This document shows positions 55,472 through 64,000 of a stretch of DNA of 64,000 nt, one piece after another; within the stretch, counting starts at the first letter, position 1, and the number at the start of each line of letters is the position of its first letter. The translations under genes were made by a program, and so were the position numbers. This DNA is from Leptodactylus fallax. Lineage: Eukaryota; Chordata; Amphibia; Anura; Leptodactylidae. The DNA is taken from positions 186,001 to 250,000 of the forward strand of contig CAMRHE010000331.1 of the NCBI GenBank assembly GCA_947044405.1, written 5' to 3'. The notes beneath the pieces are model-generated. The model saw only the letters and a list, made by a program, of their open reading frames with translations, searched no databases and had not been told where the DNA came from.

Positions 55472-56129
55472 TAAGTGGTTTCCATTCAGCAGTGATCTCA
55501 TTTACATCACAAATAAGACAGAGAGGGTTACAATAGAAGTTCACACCTCTTGAGATAACCCCCATAGTGACTCATTATCGGATCCAATACTGACAATAGA
55601 TGATGTCACAGCTTATCTAATTCCCCCTCCATGCACTGAGCAAATCTAGAAAATTCTCCCATAGACCTCACTGAGTCGCCTCCAGAATATTGCTGCCTAT
55701 GGCCATGACTGTGCTGTAAAGCAGAGTACCGAATGCTGTTAACAGAGCAGAGGAGAAGCTCAGGCAAGATGGCTGCCCCATAATCATGTACAGAAAAAAG
55801 AGAAAAAAAAAAGAAAAAAATAAAGAGAAAATTTTATTATCTGGTTTTATTGAATACATTTTGAACATGGCGGAACATTCATTTTAAAAAATGTTATGTT
55901 TGTCAAGAAAACAAGTTTAAAAATAGAAATAAATATATAAATAAAATGTCTCCTGAGTAGTGTGAGCTCTTTGATAGGTAAGAAGATGTGAGATGTAGAA
56001 AAACATTCTCCATGTTCTGAACGTGAAAGTGCTTGCCGGGTGAGTTGACATGGATATCTGTAAGCCCTAAATCAAAAGAATCGGACAACCACAGGACTTA
56101 CTGCAACAAATCTGGTGAATGTGAATTCA
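55472..56129. other. Non-coding DNA between the Penelope fragment and the inverted finger exon
   Basis: No supported gene. The part nearest 56,130 may be the decayed 3' region of the inverted zinc-finger exon. Confidence 0.4.
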
Positions 56130-56755
56130 TCCTAGTGATGACTGTTCAAGACCCTTTCATGTACAGTACATGTGAGAGGCTTCTCCCTGGTGTGACATCT
56201 GATATTTAACAAGATTAGATTTCTGAGACCATAACATGTATTCTGGCCATAAACATGACTTCTTCCCTGTGTGGGTTCATTGACGTTTGACAAAAGTTGG
56301 TTTCTGGGTAAAACATTTGACACATTAGAAATATGGAAACTAATTTTGCCCGATGTGACTTCTCTGATGCTGAACAAGATCTACATTCATAGTAAAACAT
56401 TTACCACAATATGAACATGAATATGGCTTCTCCCCTGTGTGAATTCTCTGATGGTCAGCAAGATGTAACATTTCAGAAAAACATTGGCCACATTCTGAAC
56501 ATGGGAATTGCTTTACTATTTTGCGAGCTCTTGGATTTTCTCCCCTTCTGTAACTTTTATTTTCCTCAACAGCCTGTGATGAATCAGAAGATTGGACGTG
56601 TATAATAGGATCAGATGATAGATCTTTGCTGTGAAGGGCTGAGGGTATATCTGGGGTAATGACATGTTTTTCATATGGACCTTGTGTGATACCATGATCC
56701 TCTACTAGATAATCTGTAGATATCAGATGTCCCTCTGAGCTCCCGGTACAGTCAT
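56130..56755 (-). pseudogene. Inverted copy of the zinc-finger terminal exon, degraded
   Basis: The minus strand begins after a TTCTTGTCAG acceptor (56,756-57) with [15 protein letters not shown], matching the exon at 42,730 in phase. The acidic region is nearly the same ([19 protein letters not shown]), and two fingers follow ([21 protein letters not shown] and [21 protein letters not shown]). The linker after finger 2 is HIGQN then stop at 56,340. Beyond it, finger-like remnants run in other frames to about 56,130 (for example CHTREKPLTCT). It has no 5' exons in the window and is cut off from upstream DNA by retrovirus copy 2. Confidence 0.85.
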
Positions 56756-57548
56756 CTGACAAGAAGAAAATTTTTACAAATGATTTTACAATTTTGAAAT
56801 AATATAACCATAGAAATTATACTGATTTTTTTTAAATAGCCTTTCTATATATAAATTTACATGGATATATTTTGAGACGTTCATTGTAATAATTATCAAC
56901 TAACACAGCGGTGGGGAAACAATACACCTCGGAGCACGGACCAGTAGATCATGATGTTCGGCCACCAGGCTGTTCTCCTCCAGTTTCCCACTTGTGTGGT
57001 GAGGCCAGCATCTTCATCGGTCCATGTTGCGGTGTGCCGGTCACCACTCTTTTCTAGTAATATAGTTTGTAAGGCTGAAATATCCCATCTGGCCGTCCAG
57101 TTCAGTCTGGTAAGGCTCAATCTCCATAACTGTCTCTGTGGCCATATGAGGGCTTATTCTTTGTGTGACAAGTTGTATCTTTAGTTGGCACCATTTTGGG
57201 GTACATATAATGTTTTGATTAGCTTTTATTAATGTTTTTGGGGTCTGAATGAACAAAAGTACTACTTTGTCTTGTTTTGGGTTTCTGTCTTAATAATGAC
57301 ATGACAGCTTACCGCGATACCATATTGATATTGGTTTTATTATGTTTTACCATTATTACTGAATGTAACGCCATTTTGCCTGGGGCACTGTATTTTAACA
57401 TCCATAGCTTTTTTATTTTTCTAGTTCTTCCTTGATAGAGCTAAGCGAGAGCTTCTTTTGTGCAGAAAATTGTACATTTTATTGCTATCATTTTCTGGTA
57501 GTTACAAATTTTTGTTCACTTTTTATGGCTTACGTATTGGAGGAGGAG
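56756..57548 (-). repeat. Inverted copy of the intron upstream of the finger exon
   Basis: Matches 41,950-42,729 on the opposite strand (GATGAAGATGCTGGCCTCAC, GTACAATTTTCTGCAC and others). Retrovirus copy 2 ends at CCTCCTCCAATAC, which is continuous intron in the plus-strand copy near 41,981-41,993. Confidence 0.88.
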
Positions 57549-57708
57549 TTGGGGAAAACACCCCGAGAATATGTTACCGTAGTCCTAATGGATTCTACCC
57601 TCCACAATTCCCCCATTTAAGACTCCTTATTAACTTTCCTGATGAATACGTTCACACTTCTGTGTGCCATCAGAGATGGATTCTCCATCAGGGGTTAATC
57701 TCAGAGTC

Positions 57709-59670
57709 TTATCTAACATACTGATCAATATTCGCCCATCTCCTTTTAAACTTCAGGAACACGTAGCGGTTGAATATAGTAAGCATTAAAAAGATGAACA
57801 TTATAACCAAAAGAGGATTGAATAACCAATTAGTTATGTTTGTTAGTGTAGGTGAATATCCTTTAAATATGTCATACCAATGATGTGCCGTTAGTTGTTG
57901 TATATCTGAAGCTAAGTGTTTTAGAACGTTCCCAGATACTGTAGCACGTATCTGATTATTCTGCAAAGTGTGATTATTAAACTGATGTATATGATCCATT
58001 ACCAAAGCTGAAGTGTTAAGCAGTTTTTGTAGTGGTGCCAAGTCTATAAAATAATCACTTACATGAAACGTTTCTACGTGTATCTGCTCAGTTATGTACA
58101 GCACTACTTCTGGATTAAACATACAGTATATGTTTGATTATTCCATAACAATTTAGAGACATTCTTTAGACATCCTGAAAATGGTGCTTGATGTCCTAAT
58201 GCCTTCATAGTATCAAGATTATCAGTTACTAAACAAATGTATTGTGGACCTAGTTCCATAAACATGTGACCTACACTTACTGGAGTTCTCAGTAGCTTAC
58301 AGATGTTGTCCTGGTGTTCCATGAGGCATGGTTCATATACCTTAGTTCCTTGTCCACAAACATATCCTTGTTCTGTTATGTCACATAAAGTAAGATCATG
58401 TGTGTTGTTTTCATTAACCACATGTGTGCCCTCTATCCTTGGTATCCAGAACTCAGGATGGGGTCCAGATATCAGGATGGGCATAACCACAAATTTGCAT
58501 ACCTTCTTAATCTGGTTAGTTCTATAGGCATTTACATTTCCTGTACACCATTTTCCTCTTTCACAGTATATATTCTTAACATCAGGCTGAAACCACCAAT
58601 CCTTCTGTTTCAGTATGGGAAACATTTCCCTCCATACTTGGACATTTCCTGTCATCAATTTGGCAAATGCATTGTGAGCTTCTGTTTGCGCAATAATGCC
58701 CTTTATAGTGCATACTGTGAAGCTCATAAAATTTGTGATATTCTTCACTATATTCTCTTGTTGTATTATACTCAAGTTCAACAGTTGATCTAAGTTTTGC
58801 GCAAGAGTTATATGTCCCAAATGTGAGTGTGCTAATGTAGGAATCCACCACCCTGAACCTTTTATAGACTCTCCCACCTCTGTTCCTGTTTTACCCCATT
58901 TATTCAACATGTCCTCTATCTGAATACCATTTAGTATTCCCAAACCTGTACCTGCCCCTCCCAACAAGGTGTCATACCAGGCTCTCTTTGATCTGCACTT
59001 TCTATAGTCTGGTAGGTCTGTCATGGTTAGGATGAAGGTAATCCTTACCTTTCCTGCCTGAGTGCTCATGTTTACACAGGTAGAGGGGACTGCAACAATG
59101 GAAGAGTTTCTGAACACCTCTGGGTTTACTGTTGGCAGTTGTGCCACTATAAATATCATAAGAAAAGGTCCCCTCCCTGTTATTACAGTTGTGTTGAAAC
59201 AAAACCAAACTCCTGTCTGATTCACCATAAGTTGAGATGAATTACAGTATTTTTCTGTGATATTACCCATTAAATTTTTGTAATAATATAACTTTCCCTT
59301 TTTCTGCAAACCACTGTGGCCAATTAACATGATCTACCATCTCTTTTTCAGTGTTATTTACTGCCAGGCATCCCAATGCTGTAGCATTAGGGGCCCTTTT
59401 CATAGTTATGTTAAATGGCAATGTTCCCACAAGGACAATTTGTTTTGAACCCTTCTCATGATATGAAGTAACATTTCCCTTTGTTGTCAGGTTTACTATA
59501 TTACACCGTTGGTTGGCCAGGCAGAAGAAATCATCCTGTGTCCTATTCTCTGTGCTGTTCTTCCAATGCCACCTTATTAGGGGATCTCCTTTTATCATTT
59601 CCACCCCTGGAGTCCATGTAAAAGCTAAACAGTCACTGTGCCTAGGAATAGGAACCAAAGGACCTTCATT
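57709..59670 (-). pseudogene. ERV2 env, several frameshifts
   Basis: The env ATG lies near 59,669, overlapping the end of pol, but the signal-peptide frame breaks within 20 codons. The SU N-terminus is then open from 59,685 to 59,263, another break occurs near 59,290, and the main frame runs 59,330-58,104. A 5-bp insertion near 58,125 shifts it again before the final membrane-span segment (58,122-57,709). The SU N-terminal ~120 residues are strongly diverged from copy 1, whereas from GVWFCFNTT onward (about 59,215) the two are almost identical. That includes the RSKR site, the Gly-rich stretch and the membrane anchor. Confidence 0.88.
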
Positions 59671-61352
59671 CTGGCGGTGGCTCAACTTTCTTGCAGTGGG
59701 AAGCGTGTATCCAGTTGGACTTTCCTTCCACCTTCACAGACGTACTGGTAGTTAACAGGACTTGGAAAGGGCCATAATATCTGGGGTCAAGACGTTTTCT
59801 GATGTGTCTTTTCACCACCATCCAATCTCCAGGTACCAGAGTGTGTGCACCTGGGAACTCAGAAGGGTCTGAAATAGAAGAAAATACTTGTTTATGCATC
59901 ATTTCAAGCCTTTTGTGTAAGGCCATCACATAGTCTGCTGTGGGATCATAGGTCAATTGCAGCGTCTGTGGGAAATAGAGGCCCAACCTGGGGGAGCTTC
60001 CAAACAATATATCAAATGGGGAGAGGCCTGTTTTCCTGTTTGGGGTGTGTCTTACAGAATACAGGGCAAGGGATAAGCATTCAGGCCATGGTTTCCCTGT
60101 CTCAGTCATAGCTTTCTGGATTTTGAGCTTAAGGGTGCCATTTATCCTCTCCACTTTGCCTGAACTCTGAGGATGGTAAGGGGTGTGGAAAGCTTGTTCT
60201 ATGCCCAGGGCCCCCATTACCTCCTTCATAATCTCCCCAGTGAAGTGACTACCCCTGTCTGACTCAATGGTTTCTGGTACTCCATACCTGCAAATGACTT
60301 CCGACATCAGTTTCTTGGCTGTGGCCTGTGCTGTAGCTCTTGCTACTGGGTATGCCTCCGGCCAACCTGAGAACAAATCGAGACATACTAACACATACTC
60401 ATACCTTCCACATTTTGGAAGTTGGATATAGTCTATCTGTAGTCTCTGAAAAGGATACAGGGGTCTCACTGTGCACTTCTGGGGTGTCTTAACTGTTTGC
60501 CCTGGTTTGTTCAGTGCACAGGTTACACATGCCTTCACAAAGGAGCCTGCAGCTAACCCAAAACCTGGAGCAAACCAATATTTGTTCACAACTGATTCCA
60601 TGGCATTCCTGGAGGCATGAACCTTACCATGGGCCACAGTCATCATCTGCGGATACATTGCTGCAGGGAGACACATTCTCTCCCCTACTTTCCATACTCC
60701 ATCACCTCCTTTGCACCTGCTTTTTGCCATCTCTCTCTCTCCTCCAGAGAGCTACCTTTGTACAGGCCTTTTAGGTCTGTCTCTGCGATCTCCACCTTCT
60801 TCACCACACCAGCGGTTCTTCTGGGCAGAAGGGCTGCTTTCTTGGCGGCAAGCTCCGCTCTCTCATTCCCCCTGCACTCCCGAGTTTGTCCTCTGGTGTG
60901 GGCTTTTATTTTCTCCACTGCCTTCTGTTTAGGCAACATCAAAGCTTTCATTAAGTCACTTACTTGGTTTCCATGTTTTATCGGTTTTCCTTGTGCAGTC
61001 AAGAAATTCCTTGCCTTCCATATTGGACCATAGTCATGTGCAATGCCGAAAGCATACCTGGAATCAGTGTAACCATTGGCTGTCTTACCTTCTGTAAGTA
61101 TGCAGGCCTGTGTAAGAGCTTGCAGCTCGGTTTCCTGTGCTGACATGTGTGGAGGTAAAGCCTCCACCCTCAAGGTCTCTGCTTCCGAGACTACAGCATA
61201 TCCTGTGACAAATGTGCCTTCGGGTGTCATGTATCTGGAACCGTCAACAAACATTTCTAACTCAGGGTTTTGCAGTGGTTCGTCCGTAACATGAGAGAAC
61301 CCTGCGGTTTCTTGAGCCATGAGTGCTATGCAATCATGCTCGTGACAGACAT
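59666..61352 (-). pseudogene. ERV2 pol: RNase H and integrase, one frameshift
   Basis: RNase H (61,320-60,685) keeps all visible acidic positions (FVDGSRY, ELQAL, YTDSRYAFG), but its last helix reads NERAELAAK where copy 1 has NERADLAAK. A one-base deletion near 60,705 shifts the frame before integrase, which is open from 60,730 to 59,666 without stops. HHCC region, DDE residues (LQIDYIQLP, IESDRGSHF, SSGKVERING) and the complete C-terminal region ending VEPPPE are present, including the six residues lost from copy 1. The 5' part of pol is absent. Confidence 0.9.
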
Positions 61353-62080
61353 GATATTGCCGCAGATGTCACTGCTGGGGCCTGTGATTGGGCATCCGCA
61401 GTCACGTGGGGTGCGTTGATGTCATTACATGGCGTGCCTCATGTGACTGCTAGGGCCCAATCCCTGGGGCGGAGGACCTCAGTCACCGGACAGATGAGCC
61501 CCAGAGAGGAGGCTGAGCCCAGGACAGATGAGTATAAGTAATTTTTTTATTTTTAGTCACCACTATACATACTACCTATTGGTACGTAATGCGGTCGGGA
61601 AACCAGGTTTTCAACCACTAATAATACTGGTGGTCTAGGTATTTACATATAGCTATTTATGTGTCTATATATACAGTATATATATGTATAAATTACCTGC
61701 TTCTGGGATAGCTGGGTGACAGCCAAATTTCAGCTGCATTAAAGGTCATATATATTCACCCAGCTTTCTTCCTCCTCCCCCAAAAAAATAAATTTTTTTC
61801 TTTTTTTGTTAAAAGGCAATTTGTTTTTCATTAAATATCTTGATAATTTGTAACATTTGGTGCTTTTTATCCAAAAATTTTGTGCTATTTTTGTCCATTT
61901 CTGGGATATTTGCATCATGCAGTGATTTTGATCCACTTTATTGGATTATTATGTAGAGTAAACCAATGAAGTCAAATCATATAAAAAAAATTCAAACTAA
62001 AAAAAAAAATTAAAAAAAAAAAAAAAAGGCCAGAGTTTCCTGATTGAGAGAGTATTTCATGAAACCGCCCCCTCCAATCA

Positions 62081-62990
62081 TCAAACGTCAGCAAGGAATC
62101 CCTCACGGAATCTTACTTGCTCCTCTCTACATCGATTCATTTGATCATCCAATCTCAGTAAGGAATTTTGACAGGTCCTTGTGAGATCCTCATAGTCCAC
62201 TGGACGTCTCCTGCCTGCCCTCCCCCTCCTCAGAAACTCCTGAAAAGAGGAATTGGTCGCCTCTCTAGGGGTTGCCGAGTGGTAAAGCCCAGACAGGGGA
62301 GCGATTTGTTCCTGCCCTTCCATAGGAGCAGCAGTAGAGGGACCTGCGGTGGGTGAGTCGGTTGCTGGGGGAGCAGACACAGGAGGCTGTGAGCTGGAGG
62401 CCGATGGCGCACTGACGCTACTGGTGGTAGTGTACGGCTGCGGACTTGGTTTACGCTAAATGGAATAGGTGAAATTTTTAGCTTTACAGTGAGTAGGATT
62501 AATAAAATAGTTGACAACTTTTAACTATTATGCGCTGGGAAGGTGTCAGGAAGTCAAGCAGAGCAGTGTATCTGTACCGGTGGTGTGACCCGGCGCCGGA
62601 CCCGGCGCATGCTGCTCTGCATGGACTTACCTCTTGACTGTAATACAAAAATAAGAAAAAAAAATAATTTGAAGTATTAGAATATTAAAAATAATGACAA
62701 TATTACAGCTCACCAGCGGCCGCCTGGTCTTAAGGACTCCCAGCAAACAATGACCCGGGACGTTATATCCTCCCACATCCATTTGTTCGCCGCGTGGTCC
62801 TTGTACTGGCGGATTGACAGGTTCCATAGGGCAGACTGCGCCTCCACCAGCTGGATCAGGAGCTCGATATTCACTACGAACTGCCCCTGAAACTCACTGG
62901 CAGAATCAGAGCTATGAAAAAAAAAATAACAGCGTCTTCTTCAGGCCTCTTGCGACATAACACGCCCTGGGGGTCAACATACCTGTCGCC
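62081..62990 (-). pseudogene. PIF/Harbinger-type MADF-domain protein, second copy
   Basis: Two-exon relic like that at 3.86-4.82 kb: a MADF-like exon at about 62,990-62,720 on the minus strand with a GTGAGC donor, and a second exon from the acceptor near 62,455 down to 62,081. The second exon has no stop in the Ser/Pro linker (SAPPATDSPTAGPSTAAPME) and continues to DQMNRCREEQVRFREGF. The MADF exon differs from copy 1: 27 bases more near 62,843-62,857 and several substitutions. No transposase is nearby, so a non-mobile relic is likely. Confidence 0.55.
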
Positions 62991-63105
62991 CGCCATCACG
63001 TCCTCATAGGTGATAAGACGAACCGTTCTAAATCAGATTTTGAGAATTTTTAGACGGTTTCAAAAACTGATTTCGCGCAGAGAGACAAAACTGATGTAAA
63101 CCTAA

Positions 63106-63435
63106 GGCTAAGTCCACGCATAGCGTCCTGCAGCAAAACAGCACTGTGGGAAAACCGCGACGGGACGATTTTGCATTTTTTCCCCCAGCGCTTCTCGCAG
63201 AAAGTCTGCAGAGATTTTCTCTGAGGACTTTCTGCTTCCATTATACCTATAAGACTGGACTCAGCGTTGGTTGAAAGGGACTAGTGATGTCACTGACATA
63301 TGTTACCAACTCCTTACTGTACAGGTCACACACAGATAGCTCCGCTCCGTCATGTTTATTATATTGGGCGAATGCAGAGGGACTTTTGATGGATAAGAGC
63401 AACAGACAGTAAATAACAGTAGTGTGAACCTAGCC
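63106..63435. mobile_element. PIF/Harbinger-like MITE, full-length partner of 4,927-5,131
   Basis: GGCTAAGTCCACGC ... GTGTGAACCTAGCC flanked by TAA at 63,103-63,105 and 63,436-63,438. Confidence 0.6.
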
Positions 63436-63787
63436 TAACAGTCACAGGAAGCAGCGCCACCTACTGGATCCACGGCAGACCAGGCAACTCTTTATTTTAC
63501 CCGCTCCATTCCAGCATCCACCATATCTTCACCTGTAACACCTGATCATGTGACTCCTTTACTAACCACATGACTGTGACATCATCAAAGGTCTTTAAAA
63601 TCTACTGAGGCGGCACATGTGACATCATCAGAGGTCCTGTAACCACGGCTGCTGTACAGGAGGAGGTAGGTGGACGCTCACAGTCCTGGCAGGATTATTA
63701 TGGGGCTCTTCACTACTATCTGACACCTCGTCTTGGGTGTTCTGGGAATTCTCTGTTGGGTCACGTTATGGGTCAGTTTTATCAAAT

Positions 63788-63894
63788 GGTCTCTGTTACG
63801 CGTAGCAACCAATCACAGCACAGCTTTCATTTTGTGTGTTGCCTTTGAGAAGTGAAAGCTGCGCTGTGATTGGTTGCTATGGGTAACAGAGACC
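63788..63894. repeat. Hairpin MITE with RFX/CCAAT-like arms, copy 3
   Basis: Same orientation as 5,485-5,591. ATTGG next to GTTGCTATGGGTAAC at 63,873-63,887; the left arm reads GTTACGCGTAGCAACCAAT. Confidence 0.75.
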
Positions 63895-64000
63895 ATATTA
63901 CTTTTGGATCTCTCCATAAGTCTGCGGCCCCGGGGGTTTTAGTATTTGGTGACATCTCCTCCATTATACTATTACTGTATATCACAGCAGGTCAGTCACC

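Larger units (their letters stand above)
57549..61352 (-). mobile_element. Endogenous retrovirus fragment 2: RNase H-integrase-env-deleted LTR, inverted
   Basis: The same virus family as 47,667-52,271 on the minus strand. Truncated at about 61,352 within pol, where duplication block A begins. Its 3' LTR is reduced to about 58 bp (57,549-57,606): the TGTGGAGGGTAGAATCCAT start is joined to a TAGGACTACGG end, an internal deletion of about 340 bp. It lies upstream of, and in the same orientation as, the inverted finger exon. Confidence 0.92.
61345..64000 (+). repeat. Segmental duplication A, copy 2 (continues past the window)
   Basis: Direct copy of about 3,150-5,731, in the same order. It has no Tc1 because the window ends before the position homologous to that insertion. 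Confidence 0.9.

Noticed and set aside
56411..56605. Plus-strand open frame in the inverted finger exon
   Set aside because: Antisense of C2H2 finger coding sequence.

Overview
The window looks like repeat-dense, non-coding vertebrate DNA from a frog or toad. The main evidence for an anuran is a C2H2 zinc-finger gene whose N-terminal exons have the layout I know from Xenopus oocyte/gastrula zinc-finger proteins (an ILNLTL..IIY..TGE exon, a PPPHS..ILEL..K.IELLTGE exon, then a KRAB-like box, then a [11 protein letters not shown] linker leading into fingers). The transposon mix also fits: Tc1, hAT, PIF/Harbinger with a MADF protein, TTAA-flanked palindromic elements, L2, a Penelope-like element and class I endogenous retroviruses. 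There are no bacterial, organellar or RNA genes that I can support.

Layout. 1-8.4 kb: a nested repeat block. Part of it (about 235-2075) is an inverted copy of 5.04-7.47 kb, and 3.15-5.75 kb recurs in direct orientation at 61.35-64.0 kb. It holds a solo LTR, a PIF/Harbinger MADF-protein relic and a full-length Tc1 element. 8.45-19.83 kb and 23.57-34.56 kb are two copies of one ~11 kb tandem segmental duplication. Each carries the five N-terminal exons of the zinc-finger gene followed by a hAT element with a broken ZBED-type transposase. A 3.64 kb palindrome (19,833-23,472) lies exactly at the duplication junction. 36.3-38.0 kb: a second type of Tc1 element, inserted in a TA microsatellite. 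38.9-41.3 kb: a dead, 5'-truncated L2 retrotransposon.

42.73-43.56 kb is the terminal exon of the zinc-finger gene (seven fingers, in-frame splice acceptor, poly(A) signal). Exon 5 of either duplicated N-terminal set joins it in phase. The distal set (9.8-11.6 kb) is fully open; the proximal set (24.9-26.2 kb) has a one-base frameshift in exon 2. 45.5-47.66 kb: a Tc1 relic interrupted by a nearly identical second copy of the DD35E-type Tc1, whose 349-codon transposase is open. 47.67-52.27 kb: a retroviral pol-env-LTR fragment on the plus strand. 53.1-55.5 kb: an L2 tail, a small inverted-repeat element and a Penelope-like GIY-YIG fragment with a possible hammerhead core. 56.1-57.5 kb: a degraded, inverted copy of the zinc-finger exon and its upstream intron. 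57.55-61.35 kb: a second copy of the same retrovirus on the minus strand, followed by the second MADF block to the window end.

Taken together, the one host gene is a KRAB-like zinc-finger gene whose 5' exons were duplicated and whose finger exon was copied in inverse orientation. Two related retroviral copies sit next to the two finger exons. Everything else is transposon-derived. Target-site duplications and empty sites in the paralogous copy allow many insertions to be ordered in time.
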